Below are positions 1 to 7,739 of a DNA stretch of 26,148 nucleotides, one piece after another (position 1 is the first letter of the stretch; every line of letters begins with the position of its first letter). The DNA is from a virus, in IMG/VR virus record IMGVR_UViG_3300042567_001704, positions 1-26,148 of that record, one strand, 5' to 3'. The position numbers and the translations under genes are program-made. Below the pieces are notes generated by a model. That model was not told where the DNA came from. It was given only the letters and a program-made list of their open reading frames with translations, and ran no database searches.

Positions 1-192
1 ACCCAGTATCACTGCCACATCACTAGGCTCATAGTTAAAGTCGTCAACGATGACACCTTCATCACCACAGGCCTGCACACCTTGAATAAAAAATTTCAAG
101 GTGTTTAGTTTGTCTGTGGCAGCTTTCAAACTCTCAGCAGATGTGTACTGTTCTTTTTTGGGCAACGTGGCCAAATAACTTACTACTTTCAT
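1..192 (-). CDS. Partial phage protein at the left edge, possibly glycosyltransferase-related
   Basis: Only the N-terminal 64 codons are in the window; the frame runs off the left edge without a stop. It begins MKVVSYLATLPKKEQY and continues through a segment with FFIQGVQACGDEGVIVDDF and a DVAVILG strand. The ATG at 192 overlaps the TGA of the upstream gene (ATGA), so it is the last visible member of the minus-strand sugar-modification run. The pattern 'whole-domain hydrophobic strands ending in DVAVI-G' reminds me of uncharacterised phage proteins found beside glycosyltransferases, but the fragment is too short to assign. The start is well supported by the overlap; the function is not. Confidence 0.6.
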   Translation of the reverse strand, partial: MKVVSYLATLPKKEQYTSAESLKAATDKLNTLKFFIQGVQACGDEGVIVDDFNYEPSDVAVILG

Positions 193-1001
193 TGTTCTTG
201 CATCATTCTAAAAGCGGTGCCATCACGCAATTCTCTCACATGATATTGTCCATAAGCCATGCTGTGGCACCATGCATCCAGTGTGTCTTTCTCTGCCCAG
301 ACTGGGCTTTCAATGCGACTCAAGTCCTTGCTGGCTACTGGTTCAGCCACATGGCTAGGAGCCAACACAAATGCTGGCACACCAGCAAATATTGATTCCA
401 CTGCTGCAACACTATTAAATGTAACCAAAGCATGTACATCATTGGCCAACACTTGGTGTAACGGAGCAGTAGCCACACGATCAATTCGTTTGGGTGCTCG
501 TTGTCTAACTTCAACAGGACGATCTGTATATTTTTTTATTTCTGCAACAGTTTGTTCAACCCATTGTTGTTGATCAATGCCGTAGTACCTGCAGGGCTTT
601 TCGTCAGGCGCTGCCACAATAATTTTTCTACCAAACTTTCTTGGTTGCAATTGAATGCCTAATGCTTGCCACCTGTCGGCAGGCCTTGGCACGATTGTTC
701 GGTGTTGTAAATCGTTGCGAACAATACGATGATACAGCTTATTGCCCATGCGATTAAACTTACTGATGTTGTTGCCAACATAGCCAGAATCCACATAGTA
801 AAAATCTTTGTTATCCGCCAAGCACTTTTGCATGATCTTGTACTTGAGGATGCCACGCATGACCGGAGTCATTCCGTCCATTAGCACATCATATTTGTAG
901 TCAAAAAAGTCTGTGTCAGTGGGCTCTTGGCCAGCACTCCGGGCCAGCATGTTGATGTACTCATCCTGATTGCCTTTGCTGAGGAAAATAAAATTAGTCA
1001 T
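189..1001 (-). CDS. Putative GT-B-like / capsule-type glycosyltransferase
   Basis: A 270-residue protein. I chose the ATG at 1001, not the longer in-frame start at 1052, because it forms an ATGA overlap with the stop of the upstream gene, the junction used throughout this operon. The N-terminus (MTNFIFLSKGNQDEYINML) and middle are unremarkable. Residues about 188-212 read DVHALVTFNSVAAVESIFAG followed by VP, the C-terminal nucleotide-sugar-binding pattern of capsule polysaccharide and GT-B transferases, where a Ser/Asn-rich strand leads into a helix with a conserved acidic residue and 'GVP'. It would transfer a sugar to an unknown acceptor in the cytoplasm. It sits between a GT8-like gene and another member of the same run. 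The fold assignment is moderately supported; donor and acceptor are unknown. Confidence 0.7.
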   Translation of the reverse strand: MTNFIFLSKGNQDEYINMLARSAGQEPTDTDFFDYKYDVLMDGMTPVMRGILKYKIMQKCLADNKDFYYVDSGYVGNNISKFNRMGNKLYHRIVRNDLQHRTIVPRPADRWQALGIQLQPRKFGRKIIVAAPDEKPCRYYGIDQQQWVEQTVAEIKKYTDRPVEVRQRAPKRIDRVATAPLHQVLANDVHALVTFNSVAAVESIFAGVPAFVLAPSHVAEPVASKDLSRIESPVWAEKDTLDAWCHSMAYGQYHVRELRDGTAFRMMQEQ

Positions 1002-1687
1002 ATGATATCTCTTTGTTGGCAGTACTCTGTTAGTATGCGTTCTCTGTGCCACTCGTTGCCTTGTGGTGTATCAGCAAACTCGTGAAAGCATGGAGTGCCC
1101 AAGGTATAATGCAAGAGCTTGGCCGCGGGGTTTGGCCCGTATTCATCGGGCAACCAATTCCATTCAGGCGGTAGTTCACCCACACGCTCGTCATCTAGCC
1201 ACGTGAAGCGGTGGAGCTCACTGCCTGTGGATTTTTGGATGAATTCGGGAGTAAGTCGCCTGTTAGGAAAGCTAGCACAATTCCACAAAATAACACTAGA
1301 CCAATTTTTTCGAGGATAGTCTTCATTTTTTGCTCCTAGATATTTTACCGGCATCTTTGTCTTGTAGTCATGCTTGACCACTTGTACATCTTTGGACATG
1401 TCTCTCATGGCCCAAAGTTCTGCAATGTCGCCGCGCACAATCATGTCACCATCTATAAAAATTGCTGACCCAGTCCAACTCATCAAATACGGAACTAGGA
1501 AACGTGTGTAGATAAAGTGATTGCTACCGTCAGTATGTGTTTCGTCGTAGTCGCGAAACAAGTTAAGCGCCACTGGTACAATGCTCACAGGCCGACTTGC
1601 ATTTCTAATAATGCTGTTAACGCAGGTGTGATATGCTATGGCTTCTCGTGGATCATAGCCAACAAAGATTGGTATGATATCCTTCAT
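998..1687 (-). CDS. GT8-like glycosyltransferase (GT-A fold)
   Basis: A 229-residue protein starting MKDIIPIFVGYDPREAIAYH, the usual opening strand and YDPRE turn of phage and bacterial GT8-like transferases. The metal-binding DxD motif is visible as FIDGDMIV at residues about 77-84 (D79-G-D81). A conserved FIYTRFLVPYL helix precedes it at about 58-68, and a C-terminal LLHYT segment at about 191-195 could supply the usual metal-ligating histidine. The length is typical of minimal GT-A enzymes. Start and stop overlap both neighbours by four bases, so translation is probably coupled. The likely role is adding a hexose to a host surface glycan or a phage product; the sugar cannot be predicted. 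Confidence 0.82.
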   Translation of the reverse strand: MKDIIPIFVGYDPREAIAYHTCVNSIIRNASRPVSIVPVALNLFRDYDETHTDGSNHFIYTRFLVPYLMSWTGSAIFIDGDMIVRGDIAELWAMRDMSKDVQVVKHDYKTKMPVKYLGAKNEDYPRKNWSSVILWNCASFPNRRLTPEFIQKSTGSELHRFTWLDDERVGELPPEWNWLPDEYGPNPAAKLLHYTLGTPCFHEFADTPQGNEWHRERILTEYCQQRDII

Positions 1688-2439
1688 CTGCGTTCAATAT
1701 CCTCTTCCACACAACTCTCACCATACTGGATCTCAATTAGTTTTAAAGGTCTATCGGTTTCATTGCACAACATGTGCCAGCTATTTTTTGGAATAAAAAT
1801 ATGTTCATGTTTGACAAAAGTGCCCAGAGACTCTTCGTCTGTGCTATTATCAAGTGTGTACACTGCGGCTTCGCCTTCGGCCACAAACCAAAACTCAGCA
1901 CGTTGTTCGTGGCGTTGCATACTCAAACAAGTCTTGGGCGCAACTGTGAGCTCTTTGAGTTTGGTATTTGCACCTACTTCGTGTAGCACACGATAGTACC
2001 CCCATGCCCTAGTTGTCTTTGGTGTTTTCCATTCTTCCAGGATCCATGAACTGGAATTGGCTTTGTTGTCTCCCCCAACTCCAAACACAAACTCCACATT
2101 GTCAACTACCATCTCTGGAATGTTTTCAGATGTTCTATCTCCGCCGTTGGCAAAGATGATTTCATCGTTGGGATATTTTTCTTTGACCTTGCGAATAGCA
2201 TCAATGCTGGATCCGTCATCGTCATTGAATTCAATTACTTCTCCAACCATGTGTAGATTGTCCAACACAATCATGCGTTCACGCCAGGGCATGAACGGGC
2301 GGCCTTTTTTGCGTGTGAGCCACGCATCTGAGTTTAGTCCTACCACCACATGATCACCCAGGTGATCGGCATGATTCAGGTAAGAGATATGTCCGGAATG
2401 TAGCGGATCAAAGCCGCCTGTAACAATTACGATTTTCAT
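1684..2439 (-). CDS. Nucleotidyltransferase-cupin fusion (RfaE/TagD-type plus type II PMI-like)
   Basis: A 251-residue two-domain protein. Residues 1-~140 are a cytidylyl/adenylyltransferase: MKIVIVTGGFDPLHSGH carries the HxGH nucleotide-binding motif (H14-S-G-H17), and a later ANGGDRTSENIPE segment resembles the GGD region of heptose-phosphate adenylyltransferases. Residues ~145-251 are a cupin resembling the C-terminal domain of type II phosphomannose isomerases: RAWGYYRVL, then LSMQRHEQRAEFWFV with metal-ligand candidates, then IPKNSWHML and LIEIQYGESCVEEDIERR. The fusion would activate a sugar or polyol phosphate and possibly isomerise or bind a sugar phosphate. It is first in the minus-strand run and directly follows a TATAAATA element. 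Both domains are clear; the substrate is inferred. Confidence 0.85.
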   Translation of the reverse strand: MKIVIVTGGFDPLHSGHISYLNHADHLGDHVVVGLNSDAWLTRKKGRPFMPWRERMIVLDNLHMVGEVIEFNDDDGSSIDAIRKVKEKYPNDEIIFANGGDRTSENIPEMVVDNVEFVFGVGGDNKANSSSWILEEWKTPKTTRAWGYYRVLHEVGANTKLKELTVAPKTCLSMQRHEQRAEFWFVAEGEAAVYTLDNSTDEESLGTFVKHEHIFIPKNSWHMLCNETDRPLKLIEIQYGESCVEEDIERR

Positions 2440-2444
2440 GTTGA

Positions 2445-2452
2445 TATTTATA
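2445..2452 (-). promoter_or_regulatory. T4-type late promoter, predicted leaderless
   Basis: The minus strand reads TATAAATA followed by TCAAC and then the ATG at 2439. TATAAATA is the T4 late-promoter element, which normally lies at about -13 to -6, so transcription would start on the A of the initiation codon. No Shine-Dalgarno sequence fits in the five intervening bases. It would drive the minus-strand glycosylation run. Confidence 0.6.
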
Positions 2453-2476
2453 GGCTAATATAATGGTAAATATAAT

Positions 2477-3046
2477 ATGGAGCATTTTTACCAAGACATC
2501 TCGGGCTTTATGAGTCACAAAAACACAGTGATGCTGGACATGGCATTGGATCAATTTCCCAGATCGGGTACCTGGGTTGAGCTAGGATCTTGGACTGGTC
2601 GCAGTGCGGCATATTGTGTGGTTGAATTGCTCAATCGAAAAAAACTAGGTAAATTTTACTGTGTGGATAGTTGGAAGGGTGAAACTACTATAGCATATGA
2701 TCAAGCCATAGTGCAAGATCTTCAGAACATTTTTCGTAAAAATGTTGATCCTGTTATTGATCATATCAGTATGCTGAACATGATGAGCTGGGACGCCGCT
2801 GCTGAGTTTGCGGATGAATCTGTGGATTTTTGTTATGTGGATGCCGGGCACAGTTACGAAGCAGTGACCAACGATCTCACAGCCTGGTGGCCCAAGATGC
2901 GCCCAGGTGCCATGTTTGGTGGGGATGATTATACCAAAGGTTACCCGGGAGTGCAACAGGCAGTTTGGGACTTTTTTGGGCCACAGAACATAAAGGTTCG
3001 TAGAGCAGGACGTTGTTGGTTGGTAACAAAACCAAACGCACAATAA
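2477..3046 (+). CDS. Class I SAM-dependent methyltransferase-like protein (Methyltransf_24-like)
   Basis: A 189-residue protein. Motif I is TWVELGSWTGRSAAY at about residues 31-45, followed by a FYCVDSWKGE strand with the acidic residue expected to hold the SAM ribose. DFCYVDAGHSYEAVTNDL at about 116-133 matches the post-motif segment of the Methyltransf_24 type often found in glycan clusters, and GAMFGGDDY follows. It is the first plus-strand gene of the modification block, divergent from the nucleotidyltransferase-cupin gene with only 37 bases between starts. Two TATAAT-like hexamers lie upstream (2459-2464 and 2471-2476), but neither has a convincing -35. The methyl acceptor is probably a sugar or glycan; that is inference. 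Confidence 0.75.
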   Translation: MEHFYQDISGFMSHKNTVMLDMALDQFPRSGTWVELGSWTGRSAAYCVVELLNRKKLGKFYCVDSWKGETTIAYDQAIVQDLQNIFRKNVDPVIDHISMLNMMSWDAAAEFADESVDFCYVDAGHSYEAVTNDLTAWWPKMRPGAMFGGDDYTKGYPGVQQAVWDFFGPQNIKVRRAGRCWLVTKPNAQ

Positions 3047-3066
3047 CAAGATGATTTAAATACCAT

Positions 3067-3705
3067 ATGAATACATCTTGGCAAGAACATTATCGCACCA
3101 CATACTATGATTTACTAAATCCCAACGTCAGCGGAGCAAAACGATCTTTGGTCGAAGGCATTTACAAGCGAGCCGCAGGGTTTGATCTCATGTTTGATCT
3201 GCTGTTGAGTCAACGTCAAGAAAACTTTGTGATTGTGGAAACTGGTACTCTTAGGAATCCAGGCAACTGGAAAGATGGACAAAGTGCGGCATTGTTCACT
3301 GAGTTTGTGGATTGGCACGGTGGACAAATGCGCAGTGTGGACATTGATCCTGCGGCAGTTGATATTGCACGTAGACATATCGTGAGTGATCGATTCACGG
3401 TCACATGCAGCGACAGTGTTGCCTGGTTGGATTCCATGGCAGATCGAGACCAAGTTGATCTATACTATCTAGATTCCTGGGATGTCAAATGGCACAATGA
3501 CGCAGACAGCGCCCAACACCATCTTAAAGAATTTCTCTCAATCGAACCTTACCTAAAGCCAGGTTGCATTGTGGCCATAGATGACAACAGTCGTTGGGCC
3601 GCTACCCAAGCTCGCACAGGCAAAGGCCGCGCCATTGTGGAGTATCTTGAGACCAAGAATCATCATCCCATCCACGATGAATACCAAATAATATTTCAAT
3701 TCTAA
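3067..3705 (+). CDS. Second class I methyltransferase-like protein
   Basis: A 212-residue protein. FVIVETGTLRNPGNWKDGQS at about residues 55-74 is a motif I variant (ETGT), followed by MRSVDIDPAAVDIARRHI, a textbook motif II strand and helix with an acidic ribose ligand. DLYYLDSWDV and a CIVAIDDNSRW segment near the C-terminus fit the same fold. It lies 20 bases downstream of the first methyltransferase-like gene and its last base is the first base of the next gene. The sequence TTTAAATA four bases before the start region (3055-3062) could be a weak late-type element. The two methyltransferase-like proteins are not obvious tandem duplicates. The acceptor is unknown. Confidence 0.72.
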   Translation: MNTSWQEHYRTTYYDLLNPNVSGAKRSLVEGIYKRAAGFDLMFDLLLSQRQENFVIVETGTLRNPGNWKDGQSAALFTEFVDWHGGQMRSVDIDPAAVDIARRHIVSDRFTVTCSDSVAWLDSMADRDQVDLYYLDSWDVKWHNDADSAQHHLKEFLSIEPYLKPGCIVAIDDNSRWAATQARTGKGRAIVEYLETKNHHPIHDEYQIIFQF

Positions 3706-4493
3706 TGATTATAGATACATTTTTATTCAACGACGAATTTGACATGCTGGATATACATCTAGCAATTACCAGTCACTTTGTTGACCGCTGGATAGTGCTG
3801 GAAGCCAGTAGAACGTTTAGTGGCATACCCAAGCCTTATAATCTAACCAACAACCTGGCGCGATACCAAGCACAGTATCCTGACAGAATACAGGTTGTTA
3901 CACTGGAATTAAACGAAGATCAAACCAACTTGATTTGTGAAACCATGATGCGGCAAGGCCTACAACCTGCAATTGATCAATACAATGCAGATGACATTGT
4001 TATTCACGGCGACCTTGACGAAATTATAGATCCTACCAAATGGTCAGCCATTGTTGATCTTATGAACACTCATGATCGTGCAGTCACTTGTGGGTTCGAA
4101 ATGTACATGTACCGTTTTGATCAACGGGCTGATCGTGGCTGGAAAGGCAGTGTGGTTGCTAGAAAAAGCATGTTCGCTACGCCGCACGAATTGTACAAAG
4201 GACAAAACGTCAAACGCAAAGACCGCAGTCATTGTGTGGGACTCAAAGAACCAGTAGGATGGCACTGGACCTGGATTGGCACAGATGAATTGGTAAAAAA
4301 CAAAGCTCGAAGTTGTATCGAAAGCCAGCACAGAGATCCAGACCAGATACTTGAAGCATTCAAACGCTTGGACACAATATCAGCAATTAATCACAAGTGT
4401 ACCACTCAAACTATCAATACTGCATACCCTGAACAAGTACAATCAGTATTGAAAAACTATCCTGAATATTGGAATCATGCTCCTGTGCCATAA
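3705..4493 (+). CDS. GT17-like glycosyltransferase
   Basis: A 262-residue protein resembling family GT17 (beta-1,4-N-acetylglucosaminyltransferase type). The N-terminus MIIDTFLFNDEFDMLDIHLA, then VDRWIVLEASRTFSGIPKP, is the signature opening of this family (FNDE, VEA/LEA, TFSG, KP). The metal-binding acidic cluster is IVIHGDLDEIID at about residues 99-110. Homologues occur in several aquatic phages next to other transferases. Start and stop overlap the flanking genes by a single base (TAATG type). It would act in the cytoplasm on a nucleotide-sugar donor; the acceptor is unknown. Among the sugar genes here this is one of the more confident family assignments. Confidence 0.85.
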   Translation: MIIDTFLFNDEFDMLDIHLAITSHFVDRWIVLEASRTFSGIPKPYNLTNNLARYQAQYPDRIQVVTLELNEDQTNLICETMMRQGLQPAIDQYNADDIVIHGDLDEIIDPTKWSAIVDLMNTHDRAVTCGFEMYMYRFDQRADRGWKGSVVARKSMFATPHELYKGQNVKRKDRSHCVGLKEPVGWHWTWIGTDELVKNKARSCIESQHRDPDQILEAFKRLDTISAINHKCTTQTINTAYPEQVQSVLKNYPEYWNHAPVP

Positions 4494-5296
4494 TGAAAAC
4501 CGATCGAGAACTCAAGCAACAGCATCGTGCGGCTAGACAAGCACATCGCGAATCAAAAAGAAACCCATCGGTCACAGTGAGTCAATCCACAGTGGTTGAT
4601 TGTGCCTGTGTTATTCATGGCACTGGTTATGACTGGGAGTATGTGGAAAGACTGTACAACATGCTCATACGTCAGCTTCCGGGTGGCATACGTTTTCATG
4701 TGTATACTGAACATGATAGGTCGGTGCCACCACACATGATCAAACACATCTTGGATGATTGGGGATTTGGCGGTCCAAAAAAGTCCTGGTGGTACAAGAT
4801 GCAGTTGTTTAATCCTGCACACTATTCAGGACGCTTGCTGTACCTAGATCTTGATGTGGTAGTGGTTCGTGACCTGGAATGGATTACCGCACTTTCCACA
4901 GACTATTTTTGGACCATTAGAGATTTTAGATATCTGCAAAACCCTCGGGTCAACTCCATGAACTCCAGTGTGATGTGGTTCGACGTAGATCGTTTTGGTT
5001 GGGTATGGGACAAATTTAATTCTGGTCCTGTGTCGCAAATGATTCAAGGTTTCCCTGGAGATCAAGACTTTTTAAATGCTACAATAGATCACAACCAACG
5101 CAGATTCTTTGACGACAGTAAATTTCAAAGCTATCGTTGGCAATGCCTAGACGGTGGATACAATTTCAAGCGCCGCACTCATCATCGGCCCAACTCTGGC
5201 ACTGTGATAGCGCCAGACACAGCAGTTGTGGTATTCCATGGCAGGCCCAAACCACATCAAACCACGGATCCTGCTATCCGGGAACACTGGCAATGA
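4493..5296 (+). CDS. GT8-like glycosyltransferase with basic N-terminal extension
   Basis: A 267-residue protein from the ATG at 4493, which shares its first base with the TAA of the previous gene; a longer in-frame start at 4469 lies inside that gene and is less likely. Residues 1-25 (MKTDRELKQQHRAARQAHRE and on) form a charged, probably helical extension. The GT-A core carries RLLYLDLDVVVVRDLEW at about 114-130, with DxD at D119/D121. NSSVMWFD and PGDQDFLN segments follow in the order typical of GT8-like proteins, and VVVFHGRPKPH near the end supplies the usual HG. The next gene overlaps by four bases. Donor and acceptor are unknown. Confidence 0.82.
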   Translation: MKTDRELKQQHRAARQAHRESKRNPSVTVSQSTVVDCACVIHGTGYDWEYVERLYNMLIRQLPGGIRFHVYTEHDRSVPPHMIKHILDDWGFGGPKKSWWYKMQLFNPAHYSGRLLYLDLDVVVVRDLEWITALSTDYFWTIRDFRYLQNPRVNSMNSSVMWFDVDRFGWVWDKFNSGPVSQMIQGFPGDQDFLNATIDHNQRRFFDDSKFQSYRWQCLDGGYNFKRRTHHRPNSGTVIAPDTAVVVFHGRPKPHQTTDPAIREHWQ

Positions 5297-6138
5297 AACC
5301 AGTATTGCCTTTTTTAGAAATAATGCTTACACAGGTGTGCAATCTAAGTTGCGCAGGGTGTAGCACATACAGTGATTATCGTCATCAAGGCTATGCAGAC
5401 TGGTCTACAACTCAGCAGTGGTTGCAACAGTGGTTGGAAAAAATCTCAATTGAGGACATTGGATTCATGGGAGGTGAGCCCTTGATAAATCCACGTGTAC
5501 TTGAATGGCTTGAGGGTGTGCGTGAATTGTTGCCTGACAGCCGTATACGTTTTCCAACCAATGCACTATTACTTGAAAAACACTGGAATGTTGTGGAGTG
5601 GTTGTATCAGGATGGCAATGCTGTTCTTAAAATAACCAATCATACTGATGGCGCGGTGCTAGACACTATAGATAGATTGCGCAGTACCTATCGTTGGGAA
5701 CCCATACGTGAATATGGCATTGACCGATGGATTACAGATACCGGTTTAAGATTGCAAATAAACACACCCACAAAGTTTACTCAAACATTTCAAGGCACAT
5801 ACACCGACATGCAACCCTGGTTGTCTGACCCCAAGGAGGCCTATGCAAATTGTCATCAACAAACATGCCCCATGTTGTGGCAAAGTAGAATCTACAAATG
5901 TTCAACATCGGCATTGACACAGTCAGCATGGCAAACACATGGTAACACTAACTTGGCGGTTTGGAAAAAGTATTTTGATAATGCGACCAATGGCAGTATT
6001 GGGCTTGACTCTCATGCCAGTGCAGTTGATCAGTTTGTGGAAAACTTTGGACATGCTCATGCAATTTGTGAACAATGTCCTTCGGCCCGGCACCATGACT
6101 CTGCAATTGACCATCGAATCCGGGTAATGCAAAGATGA
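5293..6138 (+). CDS. Radical SAM enzyme with extra C-terminal cysteines
   Basis: A 281-residue protein from the ATG at 5293 (ATGA overlap); the longer reading from 5137 lies inside the upstream gene. The cluster-binding motif is CxxxCxxC: TQVCNLSCAGCS with C16, C20 and C23. GFMGGEPLINP at about residues 57-67 is the SAM-binding GGE motif. Additional cysteines in ANCHQQTCPM, YKCSTS and ICEQCPS resemble the auxiliary-cluster (SPASM or Twitch-like) region of peptide- or sugar-modifying radical SAM proteins. It could modify a sugar, a peptide or a nucleotide made by this block; nothing visible fixes the substrate. No short precursor peptide was seen next to it, which slightly favours a non-peptide substrate. 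Confidence 0.85.
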   Translation: MKPVLPFLEIMLTQVCNLSCAGCSTYSDYRHQGYADWSTTQQWLQQWLEKISIEDIGFMGGEPLINPRVLEWLEGVRELLPDSRIRFPTNALLLEKHWNVVEWLYQDGNAVLKITNHTDGAVLDTIDRLRSTYRWEPIREYGIDRWITDTGLRLQINTPTKFTQTFQGTYTDMQPWLSDPKEAYANCHQQTCPMLWQSRIYKCSTSALTQSAWQTHGNTNLAVWKKYFDNATNGSIGLDSHASAVDQFVENFGHAHAICEQCPSARHHDSAIDHRIRVMQR

Positions 6139-7220
6139 CGGATTTTAACACTGCTCAGATGTCGCAGTTACTGGGTCAGTCCAATGTAACTGTGGTGTAT
6201 CTCTGGGCCGACGGAGATTATTGGCTTAGACAACAAGAATTTTGTGCGGCATTTCGAGCTACACCACCAACACACAATGTGGTAATTCATGTGCAATTTG
6301 AAGGCCTGAGTCTTACCCAGGCTGGGGTGGTAGAGGTAGTTCAAAAGATTATGCAGGAAACTGGTAGAGATGCCAATTCAATCTATATTTTTAGCCCTAA
6401 CAGTATAAATTCTGATTGTCCATGGCCAAATTTGTTTTGGAGATTGTTTAGTATCAGTGATGAATTTACAAGAAGTCAAATTTATTGGAGAAACGATGTA
6501 CCTCCGATAGAACATGATTTTAAAACCTGGGCTTTATTTGTAGGCAGAAGAACTACCCCTAGGCTGTTAGCATTATATGATATATGGCAAAACCCCAAAT
6601 TGAAACAAAATTGCTTGCTGAGCGTATTAACATCGTCTCTACCAGCTGAGATAGAAGTATTTGATCAACCTGATAAAATTCATGATCGAATTAATGATTG
6701 GATACCGTCAGATACAATGAATGATCAACAAAATAATTTTAAAGCGTTTTGCAAAAACATGCCTCTTAACAGTGTAGATGGAAAAAGTGTTGATGATCAA
6801 TATACATCACAAAACAAGGAAAACAGGAACATAAGTTTACCTTTAAGTTTGATAAATCTCAGTGGCAGATATCTGTTTGAAATTGTATTTGAAACAATGA
6901 CCTTGGGATCTACATTTACGCCCAGTGAAAAAACAATAAGAACTATTGTGGCTCAAAAGCCATTTGTGGCTTATGCACCAAATAATTTCTTGTCTAATTT
7001 ACGTTCTTTAGGATTTCAAACATTTGGTGAGTTATGGGATGAAAGCTATGACTTGTTAGAAGGAAAACATAGATATCAAGCGATTATGCAAATAGTAAGA
7101 CAGATAAGTACAAGCAGTCGCGATAATCAACTTAACTTGCATACAAAAGTTCAGAATATTTGTGTTGCCAATAAAAAACTATTATCACAGTATATTATGG
7201 CGCAAAAACATTCAAAGTGA
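6135..7220 (+). CDS. Conserved phage-type protein, possible transferase C-terminus
   Basis: A 361-residue protein with no catalytic motif I can name. The N-terminal ~160 residues look like alpha/beta strands (VTVVYLWADGDYW, NVVIHVQFEG). Residues ~258-320 read RYLFEIVFETM, then PSEKTIRTIVAQKPFVAYAP, then LRSLGFQTFGELWDESYD. This combination (a 'T/SEKT-R-I-A-KPF' helix followed by 'L-LGF-TF---WDESYD') recurs in uncharacterised phage proteins beside glycosyltransferases and is reminiscent of the donor-binding end of GT10-type fucosyltransferases. The gene overlaps the radical SAM gene (ATGA) and is visibly richer in A+T than its upstream neighbours, which could mark later acquisition. The function remains open. 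Confidence 0.65.
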   Translation: MTDFNTAQMSQLLGQSNVTVVYLWADGDYWLRQQEFCAAFRATPPTHNVVIHVQFEGLSLTQAGVVEVVQKIMQETGRDANSIYIFSPNSINSDCPWPNLFWRLFSISDEFTRSQIYWRNDVPPIEHDFKTWALFVGRRTTPRLLALYDIWQNPKLKQNCLLSVLTSSLPAEIEVFDQPDKIHDRINDWIPSDTMNDQQNNFKAFCKNMPLNSVDGKSVDDQYTSQNKENRNISLPLSLINLSGRYLFEIVFETMTLGSTFTPSEKTIRTIVAQKPFVAYAPNNFLSNLRSLGFQTFGELWDESYDLLEGKHRYQAIMQIVRQISTSSRDNQLNLHTKVQNICVANKKLLSQYIMAQKHSK

Positions 7221-7255
7221 TTTTGAAGCTTGAATTGAGTCAAAACAATTTGATA

Positions 7256-7263
7256 CATAAATA
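7256..7263 (+). promoter_or_regulatory. Late-type promoter variant CATAAATA
   Basis: CATAAATA differs from the T4 late element TATAAATA at one base and lies 23 bases upstream of the next gene. A GAGGA Shine-Dalgarno sequence (7276-7280) sits six bases before that ATG, so this transcript would have a normal leader, unlike the late-type element at 2445-2452. Confidence 0.45.
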
Positions 7264-7286
7264 ATATAAACAATTGAGGAATAAAA

Positions 7287-7733
7287 ATGTATAATCCAAA
7301 AAGTCTGCTAACATTGCATTGTCATGTACGCCCAGTTAACTCAACACAGGTCAAAATTGAAATAAATGATGATGTACATGAATTTGTACTAGAGCCGACA
7401 CTCAACTGGGTGGCAAGCACTGAAAAAACTGACGCACACGAGATAAAATTTTTAACTCCATCTAATGAAATTTTTACCATGAAAATTTCTTCAGATAATA
7501 GTCCCATATTGATATGTTATTATTACGTGGATAGGGGGCTGTTTAAGATTACTAGTCAACCAACATGGAATGAGCCAGAGTGGCAACCGTATGACGTATC
7601 TGGACATACAGAAGACGGGGCATATGGTGGAACTGGCAGTTTACAAATTATGACAGGCCAAACAGTGATGTTTGATGCACTTGTAAACGTACCTTGGTTG
7701 CTTGCTGCTAAAAATGAATTATTGCAGAATTGA
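7287..7733 (+). CDS. Hypothetical protein, probable beta-rich late product
   Basis: A 148-residue protein I do not recognise. It starts after a good GAGGA ribosome-binding site and a late-type promoter variant, so it is probably expressed late and independently of the preceding gene. The sequence alternates hydrophobic and polar residues (LLTLHCHVRPVN, VKIEINDDVHEFVL, FTMKISSDNSPILICYYYVD), suggesting a beta-sandwich. A glycine-rich HTEDGAYGGTGSLQIM stretch follows at about residues 111-126. There is no signal peptide or membrane segment. Its stop lies six bases from the stop of the convergent minus-strand gene, with no obvious terminator between. A small structural or adsorption-related protein is possible, but that is a guess. 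Confidence 0.55.
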   Translation: MYNPKSLLTLHCHVRPVNSTQVKIEINDDVHEFVLEPTLNWVASTEKTDAHEIKFLTPSNEIFTMKISSDNSPILICYYYVDRGLFKITSQPTWNEPEWQPYDVSGHTEDGAYGGTGSLQIMTGQTVMFDALVNVPWLLAAKNELLQN

Positions 7734-7739
7734 TTGTTA

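Noticed and set aside
141-395. Plus-strand open frame opposite the leftmost genes
   Set aside because: It spans the junction of two minus-strand genes with clear ATGA coupling and has no ribosome site or recognisable content.
998-1052. Upstream start for the capsule-type transferase at 1052
   Set aside because: It would extend the overlap with the preceding gene to 55 bases; the ATG at 1001 gives the standard four-base overlap and a cleaner N-terminus.
2459-2476. TATAAT hexamers before the first methyltransferase-like gene
   Set aside because: Neither has an acceptable -35 at normal spacing and the second touches the ATG; the region is simply A+T-rich.
5137-5292. N-terminal extension of the radical SAM protein
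   Set aside because: The extension lies wholly inside the upstream transferase gene and would put 52 unrelated residues before the conserved opening.
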